Assembly: GCF_000222025.1 (NCBI RefSeq)
Contig: NZ_AFQO01000013.1
Coordinates: 1-51,126, forward strand
Reading direction: 5' to 3'
Length of the DNA: 51,126 nt
From: Haemophilus haemolyticus M19501
GTDB taxonomy: Bacteria > Pseudomonadota > Gammaproteobacteria > Enterobacterales > Pasteurellaceae
In this document: positions 31,531 through 40,721 of the stretch, piece after piece
Layout: the number at the start of each line of letters is the position of its first letter
How positions within the stretch are numbered: the first letter of the stretch is position 1
Translations under genes and position numbers: made by a program
The notes under the pieces: model-generated
Databases searched by the model: none
The model's input: the letters and a program-made list of their open reading frames with translations, nothing else
What the model was told of the DNA's origin: nothing

Positions 31531-33390
31531 TCATAAATCAAAAACATTCTTATCGCGTAGAATATGGTCATTGCCTTTGCGACGCAAAAATCCCATTCGG
31601 TCGAAATATTCCATCAGTTGAACGGTAAGTTTGCGCCCGAAATTCAATTTATCACGCACTTCATTTACTGAAACTTTTCCTTTTTCTTCTGCGATTTGTT
31701 TGATGAGACTTGCATAAGCATAGATGGTTTCAGTTAAGAAAAATCTATCTTTTACGATTGGCGTGAGGTAACCCAGTTTCCCTGCTTTATACATAAAATT
31801 ACGCATAATTGATTCATCAATAGCGAGCGCATTTGCCATATCTCGCACCCAAATCGCTTGGCCATTTGCTTTTTCAAACTCGTTTAATACATCTGTCCAA
31901 CGTGATTTTTCTTCAGTATTAAACTGAATTTTGTGCTCTGGTAGATGAATCCAGCCACGCGTTTGTTGTAATCGTCCATCATCAAGCATTTCATCGATAA
32001 AATGATGAATCAGATTTTCTGGCTGATTCAATGTCGCCATTCGATATAATCTGGCTTTGCTTACACCAAGTTGATCATTATGTTGCTCGTGATAGGTATT
32101 AAGCGCAGTTAAAATTTGCTGCGTTTTTTCTTGTACGTAATTAGTATTAAAACACCAATCTTGATGACGCACCGCGCCACGTTCGGCGAGTGCTTTATCT
32201 AATTGCAAGGAAGTCAGTTGTTCCGTCCACATTAATTGGCGCGCTGTTGTCGAATTATGTTGAAGGGTAAGCGCAATACGTTGCGAAGCATTCTCTGCCA
32301 ATGCTAAATTCGCTAAGAAATTTAACCGCACTTCAGTTCGTTTATGACGTTTTGGCGAGTTAATTTCCAATACTCTTGCGCCGGCAATTAAGGTTTTTGT
32401 ATCGCCACTGCGTAAAATAAGTTTGTCTCCGAAAGCCAAGAATAATGGCGAATCTAATATGATTTCAGCTAAAGTGCGGTCATTTTTGGCGGCATTTTTT
32501 CCCTGTAATAAGGTGAGTTTACCCGTAGTGCGACTCGCTCCGTGATAAATATGCACAGGTTGGCTTTCATTTAATGGTACTTCAGCCAAAATTTGTACAC
32601 TTATGCGATCTGTTGGTGGAAGTGGGTCATTCTGCAATAACCAATCGCCTCGTTTCATTGGTGTGCGGTCTAAATCAGCATTTAAATTTAACGCTAAACG
32701 TTGCCCCGCAATACCTTGTTCGCTTGATGTATTTTGTGCGTGAATCGCTTTTATGCGAACTTTCTGTCCTGTGGAAAGGTAAATTTCATCGTTGACTTTC
32801 ACTGTTCCTGAAAAGGCTGTGCCTGTTACTACAGTACCCGCCCCTTTTACGCTGAATACTCGGTCTATTGCATAGCGGAAAGGTTTTTGAGTATCAGCTA
32901 ATTCTGCCAAATTAGCTAAGTAATGACGTAATTCACTGATGCCTTGTCCCGTTTCTGCTGAAGTAACGAAGTAGTTAGCATCGCGTAAAAAACTATAATT
33001 TTGTTTAATTGCTTGGATTAACGATTCAATTTGCTTTGAATTTGTACGATCTGCTTTTGTGATGACAACAATAATTTCGTGGAATTGAAGCTGGCGTAAG
33101 ATTGCTAAATGTTCTTTTGTTTGCGCTGCAACGCCTTCATCGGCGGCGACAATTAACATTGCATAATGCACACCACCTAAGCCTGCCAGCATATTTGATA
33201 AGAATTTTTCGTGTCCTGGCACATCAATAAAGCCAAGTACTTTGTTTTCTAAAGGCAGATAGGCATACCCCAAATCAATGGTCATTCCGCGTTTTTTTTC
33301 TTCTGGTAAATGCGCGGTACTTGTGCCAGTTAATGCTTTTAATAATGCTGTTTTGCCGTGATCAACGTGACCTGAAGTAACAATAATCAT
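31531..33390 (-). CDS. selB: selenocysteine-specific elongation factor SelB
   Basis: SelB (619 residues) delivers selenocysteyl-tRNA to UGA codons marked by a SECIS hairpin. It has an EF-Tu-like G domain (GHVDHGKT at residues 7-14, DVPGHEKF near 58, TKAD near 113), two beta-barrel domains to about residue 340, and four C-terminal winged helices that bind SECIS RNA. The ATG start overlaps the selA stop by four bases (ATGA), so the two are translationally coupled. Slightly longer than E. coli SelB (614). Confidence 0.97.
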   Translation of the reverse strand: MIIVTSGHVDHGKTALLKALTGTSTAHLPEEKKRGMTIDLGYAYLPLENKVLGFIDVPGHEKFLSNMLAGLGGVHYAMLIVAADEGVAAQTKEHLAILRQLQFHEIIVVITKADRTNSKQIESLIQAIKQNYSFLRDANYFVTSAETGQGISELRHYLANLAELADTQKPFRYAIDRVFSVKGAGTVVTGTAFSGTVKVNDEIYLSTGQKVRIKAIHAQNTSSEQGIAGQRLALNLNADLDRTPMKRGDWLLQNDPLPPTDRISVQILAEVPLNESQPVHIYHGASRTTGKLTLLQGKNAAKNDRTLAEIILDSPLFLAFGDKLILRSGDTKTLIAGARVLEINSPKRHKRTEVRLNFLANLALAENASQRIALTLQHNSTTARQLMWTEQLTSLQLDKALAERGAVRHQDWCFNTNYVQEKTQQILTALNTYHEQHNDQLGVSKARLYRMATLNQPENLIHHFIDEMLDDGRLQQTRGWIHLPEHKIQFNTEEKSRWTDVLNEFEKANGQAIWVRDMANALAIDESIMRNFMYKAGKLGYLTPIVKDRFFLTETIYAYASLIKQIAEEKGKVSVNEVRDKLNFGRKLTVQLMEYFDRMGFLRRKGNDHILRDKNVFDL

Positions 33391-34772
33391 AGTTCATCCA
33401 ATGTATTTAATAGTGTTTCAATATCCGCAAGGCTACGTAAATCTAGCCAAATTTTTCCGTTTTCCATTCGGCCAATAATAGGTTGAGAAAGTTGTTTAAA
33501 ACGAGCTGAAAGTGCGGAAAGTTTTGCGTTTGTTTTTTCTGCAATAGTAACAGCAATGGAAGGGATTCTTTCCATTGGTTGTGAGCCACTACCGATTAGT
33601 GCTTGGCTATCTTCAATTTGAATCTCAAATTGTGAATTTAAGCGAGATTCTAACCGCTCTTTGAGACGCGTAGCATTTATTTTGAGTTGTTCTAATGGCT
33701 GAGTGAGTAAGCGCAAAGTGGGTAATTTTTCAGTTAATTTTTCAGGATTTAAATATAAACGTAATGTGGCTTCTAAGCCTGATAAAATGACTTTATCGCA
33801 ACGTAATACACGCTTGAGAGGATGTGCTTGTAATTGTTCGATCCATTCTTTTTTACCTACTATAATGCCTGCTTGTACGCCACCAAGTAATTTATCGCCA
33901 GAGAAAGAGACCAAATCTACACCTTGTGCTACTTTTTCTTGCACGGTCGGTTCTTTTGGCAAGCTATATTGGCTTAAATCTATCAATGCGCCGCTACCTA
34001 AATCAGTGACTACAGGTACATTCATTTCTCTGCCTAGTTCCGCAAGCTCTTCTTCTGAAACAGAAGAGGTAAAACCACAAATTTGATAATTGCTGCTATG
34101 CACTTTCATTAAAAAAGCCGTATTTTCAGTGATAGCATTACGATAATCTTTCAGGTGAGTACGATTAGTTGTGCCCACTTCCACTAAATGGCATCCAGCT
34201 TGTTCCATAATATCTGGAATACGAAATGCACCACCAATTTCAATTAATTCGCCACGAGAAATAATTACTTCTTTACCTTGAGCAAAGGTCGCTAACATTA
34301 ACAATACCGCAGCAGCGTTGTTATTCACAATACAGGCTGCTTCAGCACCTGTGAGTTTGCATAATAATTCACTGATGTAATTATCGCGATGACTACGCTT
34401 ACCTTCATCTAAATCATATTCAAGTGAAACATTTTTTTGCATCGCAGAAAGCGCTGCCTGTTGTGCTGCTTCAGACCAAAGTGCCCGCCCAAGATTTGTG
34501 TGCAACACCGTGCCAGTCAGATTATGCACCGCTTTGATTTGTACTTGGTTTTGTTTTTGTAGTCGAGAATGAATTTCTACAAAAGTGCGGTCAAAATTAG
34601 AAAAATATTCAGGAAGTTGATTATTTTTTTGAATAAATTGACGAGCTTGCGTTAATAATTCTCGACACGTTACCACGACGGCAGTGTGACCAAATTTGGT
34701 AATGAGTTGTAAGCCTTGAGGTGTTTTGAGAATTTTATCAACGGAAGGAAGTTGTTGAAAAAGTGCGGTCAT
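33387..34772 (-). CDS. selA: L-seryl-tRNA(Sec) selenium transferase SelA
   Basis: SelA (461 residues) converts seryl-tRNA(Sec) to selenocysteyl-tRNA(Sec) using selenophosphate and pyridoxal phosphate. The PLP lysine is K294 in [15 protein letters not shown], matching K295 in E. coli. [15 protein letters not shown] near residue 83 and the tRNA-binding N-terminal domain are present. The ATG codon is within an uptake-signal copy (AAAAGTGCGGTCAT on the forward strand, its end being the reverse start codon). The gene diverges from tRNA-Sec across 70 bp and is coupled to selB. Confidence 0.97.
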   Translation of the reverse strand: MTALFQQLPSVDKILKTPQGLQLITKFGHTAVVVTCRELLTQARQFIQKNNQLPEYFSNFDRTFVEIHSRLQKQNQVQIKAVHNLTGTVLHTNLGRALWSEAAQQAALSAMQKNVSLEYDLDEGKRSHRDNYISELLCKLTGAEAACIVNNNAAAVLLMLATFAQGKEVIISRGELIEIGGAFRIPDIMEQAGCHLVEVGTTNRTHLKDYRNAITENTAFLMKVHSSNYQICGFTSSVSEEELAELGREMNVPVVTDLGSGALIDLSQYSLPKEPTVQEKVAQGVDLVSFSGDKLLGGVQAGIIVGKKEWIEQLQAHPLKRVLRCDKVILSGLEATLRLYLNPEKLTEKLPTLRLLTQPLEQLKINATRLKERLESRLNSQFEIQIEDSQALIGSGSQPMERIPSIAVTIAEKTNAKLSALSARFKQLSQPIIGRMENGKIWLDLRSLADIETLLNTLDEL

Positions 34773-34795
34773 TTTTGAATCCGTTTAAAATAACG

Positions 34796-34824
34796 TTGAA
34801 TTGCCGATTAATTTACGCTAAAGT
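34796..34824 (+). promoter_or_regulatory. tRNA-Sec promoter
   Basis: TTGAAT (34796-34801) and TAAAGT (34819-34824) are 17 bp apart, 18 nt before the mature tRNA 5' end. The -10 matches 4 of 6 positions. Confidence 0.6.
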
Positions 34825-34842
34825 AAATGTAATTTCAACCAC

Positions 34843-34937
34843 GGAGGGGCGTCATCTCCGGTGAGGTGGCAGGATTTCAAATCCTGTTGAGGACGCCAGC
34901 GTTCTTGGGTGGGTTCGACTCCCATTCCCCTCCGCCA
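34843..34937 (+). tRNA. selC: tRNA-Sec (anticodon TCA)
   Basis: The 95-nt sequence is a selenocysteine tRNA. It has an 8-bp acceptor stem (GGAGGGGC with its complement), the anticodon loop TTTCAAA with anticodon TCA at 34877-34879, a long extra arm (about 34884-34905), the T-loop GGTTCGACTCC, and an encoded CCA end. Layout and much of the sequence follow E. coli selC. It stands divergent to selA and selB, so the decoding machinery apart from SelD is contained in one locus. A terminator hairpin follows at 34983-35022. Confidence 0.98.
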
Positions 34938-34982
34938 ACTCTATATATTTCATTTTTATCATTTCTATTGTCTATAAAAATA

Positions 34983-35022
34983 AAAGCGGTCAAAACTGTT
35001 TTTAATTTTGACCGCTCTTTAG
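34983..35022. terminator. terminator between tRNA-Sec and pepD
   Basis: AAAGCGGTCAAAA pairs with TTTTGACCGCTTT-like sequence (right arm TTTTGACCGCTCTTT, 35006-35020) around a short T-rich loop. It can act in both directions, for tRNA-Sec and for pepD. Confidence 0.82.
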
Positions 35023-35035
35023 GACTAATGCCTAA

Positions 35036-36490
35036 TTATTTTGCTGGAATGTCTGCGAGTACTCTTGTCAATAAATCCCAATAGGTTTGCACCGTTGAAA
35101 TTTCCACTTTCTCATCTGGTGAATGAGCATTTCGAATTGTTGGCCCGATAGAAATCATTTCTATGTGTGGATAATGTTCTTTTAAAAGACCACATTCTAA
35201 TCCTGCGTGAATGACTTTCACTACAGGTTGCTCGCCTAGCACTTCAGCATAATGTTTGCGAGTAATGTCTAAGATAGTAGAGTCATTTACCGGTTGCCAG
35301 CCCGGATAAGGTGCAGAAAATTTAACTTTTGCATTTGCTAAGATTGCAAGTGAGCTAAGCATTTCAGTTACGTAATATTTACCGCTTTCAATTAATGAAC
35401 GAACTAAAATGGTGCTTTTTACAACATTACCTTCTGTTTTCAATACGCCAACGCTTAATGAACTTTCTACGACATTTTTAACTACATCACTATTGCGGAT
35501 TACGCCGTTTGGCAATACGTTGAGTGCGTTAATAACCGTTTGAGTACTTTGTGCAGTGAATACTGTTGCAGATTTTTCTGCTGATTCTACAAAAAGTGTG
35601 AAATTAGGTTCTGCAATTGCTAATTCTTCTTTAAGAACAATCGCTAGATTTTCTACCGCACTTTCTGTGGCTTTTACATCGCCATTAAAGGCTAACACAG
35701 CCACCGCTTCTCGAGGAATTGCATTACGAATTGAGCCACCACGAATTTCAGAGAGAGCAAAGTGCGGTTCATTTTGAGAGAGTTTTGCTAATACTCGCGC
35801 TAACACTTTGATTGCATTTGCACGCCCTGTATGAATATCGCCGCCAGAGTGACCGCCACGTAAACCTTTAAGGGTGATTTGTGCGCTGTGCTCAAACGTA
35901 TTGGTTTCATATTGAACGGGGATTTCAAAGTTTGCATTAATGCCGCCCGCACAACCAATGTAAATTTCGCCAATTTCTTCGGTATCTGTATTGATTAAAA
36001 TTTCAGATTGTAACCAGTTATGACGTAAGCCTTTTGCGCCATCCATGCCCGTTTCTTCTGTCATTGTTAAAAGCACTTCAAGAGGTGGATGAGCTAAATC
36101 ATTGCTTTCTAGCACCGCTAACGTAGAGGCTAAACCGATACCATTGTCAGATCCTAGTGTTGTGCCTTGTGCTTTCACCCATTCCCCGTCAATATAAGGT
36201 TGAATAGGATCTTTGGTAAAATCATGTGGGTTGCCTTCATTAGCCTGTGGCACCATATCTAAGTGCGCTTGTAGAACAACAGGTGTGTGATTTTCCATTC
36301 CTTTCGTAGCGGGTTTACGAATGAGGACATTCCCCACTTCATCGCGTTCAACAAAAAAATGCTTTTCTTTCGCCCAATTTACAATAAAGTTAGCTAACGT
36401 ATCTTCATAATGAGAAGGGTGAGGGATTGCACAGATTTGATCGAACCATTTCCACAGTAATGCTGGTTTAAGTGTTGTAATTTCAGACAT
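35036..36490 (-). CDS. pepD: aminoacyl-histidine dipeptidase PepD (M20C)
   Basis: PepD (484 residues) is a cytosolic metallodipeptidase that cleaves Xaa-His dipeptides such as carnosine. Metal-site motifs are in order: QAHLDMVPQ near residue 77, GSDNGIG near 118, [11 protein letters not shown] near 148, HAGLECGLL near 430, and the C-terminal [18 protein letters not shown]. The lid domain begins around residue 205 ([18 protein letters not shown]). The start has AAAGGAGC upstream on the reverse strand. It is divergent from the phosphoribosyltransferase. Length is typical. Confidence 0.95.
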   Translation of the reverse strand: MSEITTLKPALLWKWFDQICAIPHPSHYEDTLANFIVNWAKEKHFFVERDEVGNVLIRKPATKGMENHTPVVLQAHLDMVPQANEGNPHDFTKDPIQPYIDGEWVKAQGTTLGSDNGIGLASTLAVLESNDLAHPPLEVLLTMTEETGMDGAKGLRHNWLQSEILINTDTEEIGEIYIGCAGGINANFEIPVQYETNTFEHSAQITLKGLRGGHSGGDIHTGRANAIKVLARVLAKLSQNEPHFALSEIRGGSIRNAIPREAVAVLAFNGDVKATESAVENLAIVLKEELAIAEPNFTLFVESAEKSATVFTAQSTQTVINALNVLPNGVIRNSDVVKNVVESSLSVGVLKTEGNVVKSTILVRSLIESGKYYVTEMLSSLAILANAKVKFSAPYPGWQPVNDSTILDITRKHYAEVLGEQPVVKVIHAGLECGLLKEHYPHIEMISIGPTIRNAHSPDEKVEISTVQTYWDLLTRVLADIPAK

Positions 36491-36600
36491 AATTGCTCCT
36501 TTTTACTGAAAATATTTACGAAATAATAGCATAAAATGCCATTTCGGGTTATCCTTACGCAATTTTTTATTTCTCGATAAATTTAAACTAAGGTGCAATT

Positions 36601-37068
36601 ATGAGCGAAAAATATGTGGTGACTTGGGATATGTTTCAAATGCATGCCCGAAAATTATCAGAACGTTTACTTCCAGCTTCCCAATGGAAAGGTATTATTG
36701 CGGTGAGTCGCGGTGGTTTGTTTCCAGCGGCTGTATTGGCTAGAGAATTGGGTCTTCGTCATATTGAAACCGTTTGTATCGCAAGTTATCACGATCATAA
36801 CAATCAAGGTGAATTACAAGTTCTTCATGCAGCCCAAGTGCCAAATGGCGGCGAAGGATTTATCGTGGTAGATGATTTAGTTGATACGGGTAATACTGCG
36901 CGTGCGATTCGTCAAATGTATCCTAATGCAAAATTTGTGACTGTATTTGCAAAACCTGCAGGTGCGGAATTAGTGGATGATTATGTGATTGATATTCCAC
37001 AAAATACTTGGATTGAGCAACCTTGGGATTTAGGTTTAACCTTTGTTCCACCTCTCTCTAGAAAATAA
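36601..37068 (+). CDS. gpt: xanthine-guanine phosphoribosyltransferase
   Basis: This 155-residue enzyme salvages xanthine and guanine by joining them to PRPP at the membrane-cytosol face. The PRPP-binding motif [16 protein letters not shown] spans about residues 81-96. The N-terminal region ([16 protein letters not shown]) and the C-terminal base-specificity segment ([15 protein letters not shown]) are conserved. H. influenzae Rd has two neighbouring gpt copies as I recall, while only one is seen here. The start ATG is 110 bp from pepD in a divergent arrangement. Confidence 0.95.
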   Translation: MSEKYVVTWDMFQMHARKLSERLLPASQWKGIIAVSRGGLFPAAVLARELGLRHIETVCIASYHDHNNQGELQVLHAAQVPNGGEGFIVVDDLVDTGNTARAIRQMYPNAKFVTVFAKPAGAELVDDYVIDIPQNTWIEQPWDLGLTFVPPLSRK

Positions 37069-37089
37069 TTTTTATACAGATACAGAATA

Positions 37090-37128
37090 AAAGAGCGGTC
37101 AAAATAAAAGAAGTTTTGACCGCTCTTT
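37090..37128. terminator. terminator after gpt
   Basis: AAAGAGCGGTCAAAA (37090-37104) and its exact complement (37114-37128) form a 15-bp stem around a 9-nt loop, ending in TTT. It separates gpt from the glpK remnant and can work both ways. The AAGAGCGGT core is a one-base variant of the uptake signal. Confidence 0.88.
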
Positions 37129-37144
37129 GTATGAGAATTATAAA

Positions 37145-37560
37145 TTATTCTTCATCTTCTTTTGCCCATTCTAATGAGCGTTTAACTGCTTTTTTCCAGC
37201 CTTTGTAGCGACGTTCGCGTTTGTCATTGTCGCTGTCTGGACTGAAAGTGCGTTCTACGCGGGCTTTATCGCGAAGCTCGTCTAAATCTTTCCAGAAGCC
37301 TGTAATAATGGGGCAAGTGGACCACGAGGTACTCCGTTTCCATCGTCAGTTAATGCCATAAGAATTGCAGTAATCACAAATTCCACAGCAAAGGCACCAC
37401 CAATGCTTAAACTTGGATGAGGGTAAGTGGAGAATGTACCCGCAAGGCTTAAACTTTCTTGTGTACCACGAACAATATTGTGGGCTGTTTCATAATCGAT
37501 AAAAACATTGCGGTATAAGGCATAAACTAATGCTGCAGCAAAGAATGCGCCAAGCATTTG
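37145..37560 (-). pseudogene. glpF-glpK deletion remnant (glycerol facilitator and glycerol kinase)
   Basis: Read on the minus strand, 37560-37303 encodes about 85 residues from the middle of the glycerol facilitator GlpF (QMLGAFFAAALVYALY, NIVRGTQESLSLAGTFSTYP, LTDDGNGVPRGPLAPLL). At 37300-37305 the reading jumps, in a different frame, to the last 50 or so residues of glycerol kinase (TGFWKDLDELRDKARVERTF and the KGWKKAVKRSLEWAKEDEE end, stop at 37145-37147). So the 3' part of glpF and about 90 percent of glpK were lost in one deletion, and the first 100 codons or so of glpF are also gone. No working channel or kinase can come from this. The intact genes normally follow glpQ in this operon. 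Confidence 0.93.
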
Positions 37561-37788
37561 TTAAATGATGTAAGGAATTACTTAAATGAAGGGTGTTTTC
37601 CCTAAATAAAAGGAAAGAAGAATTTATTAGAAAAGAATACGGAGTGTTTTGAAATAGCCTCCTTATTTGAATTCTAGGTTAGAACACCTAGATTGACTAT
37701 GATGTTACTCGTTAGAGTAGATTTTTAGCTTCTACAATATAGAAACCTATTTAACCGTGGGTATGTTTACCCACGGTTGTGAGGGATA
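37561..37788. other. unassigned gap between glpQ and the glpF remnant
   Basis: These 228 bases encode nothing recognisable. A short repeat TCTAGG/CCTAGA (about 37673-37694) and a perfect 11-bp stem with a 4-nt loop (AACCGTGGGTA, 37753-37763, with its complement at 37768-37778) just after the glpQ stop are the only structures seen. The stem lacks a T-run on the glpQ strand, so it may protect the 3' end of the mRNA or be a weak terminator. Confidence 0.5.
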
Positions 37789-38883
37789 TTATTTTTTCCC
37801 TTTTAAGAATTCCACGCCAGTATCTGGGAAATCAGTAAATACACCTGTTGCCCCTGATTTATTCAATAAGGCATCATACATTTGATTTACGTCTGTGAAA
37901 AACTCGGGCAGTGCATCTTTACGCACGGTGTAAGGATGCACTTCCACATTATATTGTGCAAGTTCTTTTACCAACGGAGTGTACACAATATTATCAGGTT
38001 TGGATTCTTCTTTATTAACTAACATATACCAACCTGGGCCAACACCATCGGCATATTTAACCACTTCTGCCATTGCACCAGGTTTAAACATCCAATCGTA
38101 ATTATAGTTTACCCAATAACCCTTTGGGTCTTTTTCTTGTGTTTCTTTCCAATCTGTATAAGCAATTAATTGAACTAATTTCAAATCCATTCCCATTTGT
38201 GGAAGTAATTCCGTTTTGATACGTTTTAATTCATTAAAATCGAAAGTTTGTAAGTAAACCATATCGGTTTTCTTATCATAGCCATATTTTTTTAACACTT
38301 TGAGCGTTTCAGCAGCAATATCTTTACCATTTTGATGGTGGAACCAAGGTGCTTTGATTTCTGGATAAATCCCTACTTTTTTGCCAGTGGATTTTTCTAA
38401 GCCTTGGATAAATTCAATTTCATCTTCAAAGGTATGAATTCTAAAATGTGATTTCCAAAGAGGGAAACGATTAGGATAAACTTGCGCTTGTTTGCCATCT
38501 TTGGTTTCAAAGTTTTCTGTCATTTCTAAACTTTGAATTTCTTTTAAGGTAAAGTCGATGACATAGTAACGACCATCTTTACGATGACGATGTGGGAATT
38601 TTTTCGCAACATCAGTCAAGCCATCTAAAAAGTGATCGTGAATAACCACTAAACGACCATCCTTAGTCATTGCTAAATCTTGCTCTAAATAATCAGCCTG
38701 TTGTGCAAACGCAAGTGCTTTAGATTCTAACGTATGCTCTGGTAAATAACCGCTAGCACCACGGTGAGCAATAATGATTTTGTCTGATTTCATTTGGGTA
38801 TTCGCCATATTTGATGAATGGCTGCTACAACCTGCTAGTACGCCAGCTGCTAATAAAGAAAGGGCTAAAGTTTTAAGTTTCAT
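37789..38883 (-). CDS. glpQ: glycerophosphodiester phosphodiesterase, surface lipoprotein (protein D)
   Basis: This 364-residue lipoprotein is H. influenzae protein D (Hpd), a GlpQ homologue that releases glycerol-3-phosphate from glycerophosphodiesters such as host glycerophosphocholine; choline can then decorate lipooligosaccharide. The signal peptide ends LAGC with lipidated Cys19. The catalytic TIM barrel starts IIAHRGASGYLPEHTLES (about residues 37-54), with metal ligands in YLEQDLAMTKDG and VVIHDHFLD. The C-terminal half is complete. It lies 104 nt after glpT with a hairpin between, and the start has AAGGAGAA upstream. Confidence 0.97.
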   Translation of the reverse strand: MKLKTLALSLLAAGVLAGCSSHSSNMANTQMKSDKIIIAHRGASGYLPEHTLESKALAFAQQADYLEQDLAMTKDGRLVVIHDHFLDGLTDVAKKFPHRHRKDGRYYVIDFTLKEIQSLEMTENFETKDGKQAQVYPNRFPLWKSHFRIHTFEDEIEFIQGLEKSTGKKVGIYPEIKAPWFHHQNGKDIAAETLKVLKKYGYDKKTDMVYLQTFDFNELKRIKTELLPQMGMDLKLVQLIAYTDWKETQEKDPKGYWVNYNYDWMFKPGAMAEVVKYADGVGPGWYMLVNKEESKPDNIVYTPLVKELAQYNVEVHPYTVRKDALPEFFTDVNQMYDALLNKSGATGVFTDFPDTGVEFLKGKK

Positions 38884-38941
38884 AAGTATTTTCTCCTTAA
38901 GAGTGCGGTAAATTTTTATAGAGTTTTTAGATTTTAGTTAC

Positions 38942-38979
38942 AAAAAAGGCGACTAAGCAATTTGCCCACCGCCTTTTTT
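38942..38979 (-). terminator. hairpin between glpT and glpQ
   Basis: AAAAAAGGCG (38942-38951) and CGCCTTTTTT (38970-38979) form a 10-bp stem followed on the minus strand by T residues. It probably ends part of the glpT transcripts before glpQ. Confidence 0.75.
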
Positions 38980-38986
38980 AAGCTAA

Positions 38987-40429
38987 TTATTTAGTACCGT
39001 AAGTATCGCCTAATTTCGCTTTGTGTTTTCCTTCTTCAACCATTACGATTAAGAGTAATAACACCGCTAATACGCCACCGCCGATCATTACGTAGAAACC
39101 ACCGTCCCATCCGTAATGTTGAGCTGCCCAACCAATAACTGCTGAAGCTGATACAGTACCACCTAAGTAACCGAATAAACCAGTGAAACCTGCTGCAGTA
39201 CCTGCTGCTTTTTTCGGTGCAAGCTCAAGAGCATGTAAACCGATTAACATTACAGGACCGTAGATTAAGAAACCGATTAAGGTCATTAATACGAAATCAG
39301 TTAATTGATATGGGTTTTCATACCAAGCTGAGTAGTTTGCAAGCTCTGCTTCTGGTGTAGCTGGGTTCATCCAGTACGCAACAACCGCTGCAGTGGTTAA
39401 GATCATAAAGATGAAACCAGTTAAACCACGTTTACCTTTAAACACTTTATCTGATACCCAACCACATAATAATGTACCTGGAACCGCTGCTAATTCATAG
39501 ATTGTGTATGCCCATGCAGTACCTTTGATGTTGAAGTGTTTCACTTCACTCAAGTAAACTGGAGACCATTTTAATACACCGTAGCGGATTAAATAGACGA
39601 ACACATTAGCAATCGCGATATACCATAACAATTTGTTTTTTAATACATAAGTTACGAAGATTTCTTTTGCAGTTAAATCGTTTTCGTAAGTTTTTTCGTT
39701 ATAGTCATCTGGGTAGTCATTACGCCATTTTTCGATTGATGGTAAACCACAAGATTGTGGAGTATCACGCATGACGAAGTACACAGGAATTGCACAGATC
39801 ATTGCTGCAATACCAGGGTAGTATAAAGATTGTTGCCAGATGTCTTTTGCTTGCGCTTCAATACCGTGAGTGCTGAAGAAAATTGCACTAGCTAATAACA
39901 CCATTGCACCAGGCATCATACCACCGATATTGTGCGCAGTATTCCAAATTGACACGATAGTACCGCGTTCAGATTTAGACCACCAATGCACCATAGTACG
40001 ACCACATGGAGGCCAACCCATACCTTGGAACCAACCATTTAAGAAGATCATCACCCACATAATAGCGATGCCTGAGGTCGCCCATGGGAATAGACCCATT
40101 AAGGTCATACATAAACCAGAGAGCAATAAACCAAATGGTAGGAATACACGAGGGTTAGAACGGTCAGACATACCTGCCATGACGAATTTTGATAAACCGT
40201 AAGCAAGGCCAGCTGCAGAACCGATTACACCAAGCTCAGCTTTTGTATAAAGACCAGCTTGAATTAAACCAGGTTGTGCTAAGTCAAAGTTTGCACGCAC
40301 GAAATAGTATGCGGCATAACCAAAGAAGATCCCTGCGAATACTTGCCAACGTAAGCGTTTATACGTGGAATCAATTTTTTCCGCTGGAAGTTCCGCAATA
40401 TGCGGAGCGGGTTTGAATGGTCCAAACAT
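38987..40429 (-). CDS. glpT: glycerol-3-phosphate:phosphate antiporter GlpT
   Basis: GlpT (480 residues, major facilitator superfamily, organophosphate:Pi antiporter) imports glycerol-3-phosphate in exchange for phosphate; it also admits fosfomycin in other bacteria. Twelve hydrophobic segments are present. Early signatures are [21 protein letters not shown] and [20 protein letters not shown] (shown in pieces), and [19 protein letters not shown] lies near residue 140. The start has AGAAAAAAT upstream, with a weak GGAG further back. It diverges from glpABC across a 292-bp region with two CRP sites. Confidence 0.97.
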   Translation of the reverse strand: MFGPFKPAPHIAELPAEKIDSTYKRLRWQVFAGIFFGYAAYYFVRANFDLAQPGLIQAGLYTKAELGVIGSAAGLAYGLSKFVMAGMSDRSNPRVFLPFGLLLSGLCMTLMGLFPWATSGIAIMWVMIFLNGWFQGMGWPPCGRTMVHWWSKSERGTIVSIWNTAHNIGGMMPGAMVLLASAIFFSTHGIEAQAKDIWQQSLYYPGIAAMICAIPVYFVMRDTPQSCGLPSIEKWRNDYPDDYNEKTYENDLTAKEIFVTYVLKNKLLWYIAIANVFVYLIRYGVLKWSPVYLSEVKHFNIKGTAWAYTIYELAAVPGTLLCGWVSDKVFKGKRGLTGFIFMILTTAAVVAYWMNPATPEAELANYSAWYENPYQLTDFVLMTLIGFLIYGPVMLIGLHALELAPKKAAGTAAGFTGLFGYLGGTVSASAVIGWAAQHYGWDGGFYVMIGGGVLAVLLLLIVMVEEGKHKAKLGDTYGTK

Positions 40430-40499
40430 AATTTTTTCTCCAACTTTTAATTATGTGTAAGTTTTATTCACCCTTTATTAGACACTAAGGGATGGGCGC

Positions 40500-40505
40500 A
40501 TGATA
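40500..40505 (-). promoter_or_regulatory. candidate glpT -10 element
   Basis: On the minus strand TATCAT stands about 70 bp before the glpT start. The nearer CRP palindrome (40545-40560) would then be centred near -60, a class I position. No good -35 is visible, as expected for a CRP-dependent promoter. Confidence 0.5.
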
Positions 40506-40544
40506 AAAGAAAATAAAAAATAAGGAAGTAAAAAAAGTAAAAAA

Positions 40545-40560
40545 TGTGAGGTATTTCACA
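40545..40560. promoter_or_regulatory. CRP site 1, glpT-glpA divergent region
   Basis: TGTGAGGTATTTCACA is a perfect TGTGA-N6-TCACA CRP-N palindrome. It is placed to act on glpT and possibly on glpA. Confidence 0.85.
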
Positions 40561-40596
40561 AAATTTTTACACCATTTGAGCGAATGCGAAAATTAT

Positions 40597-40612
40597 TGTG
40601 ATCGGTATCACA
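40597..40612. promoter_or_regulatory. CRP site 2, glpT-glpA divergent region
   Basis: TGTGATCGGTATCACA is a perfect CRP palindrome, with matching TT and AA flanks. Its centre is 52 bp (about five helical turns) from site 1 and about 70 bp upstream of the inferred glpA start point. Confidence 0.88.
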
Positions 40613-40639
40613 AAATTGTTTTCTTTTGCGCTCAAAATG

Positions 40640-40668
40640 TTGTTAATTTGGCCGCACTTCTCTACAAT
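40640..40668 (+). promoter_or_regulatory. glpABC promoter
   Basis: TTGTTA (40640-40645) and TACAAT (40663-40668) are 17 bp apart. The start would be near 40675, about 47 nt before the glpA ATG. Confidence 0.7.
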
Positions 40669-40721
40669 GCCTGTGATTTTTATATTACTTTTTTGTTAAA
40701 TTTTGGGAATTGGGGGTACAC

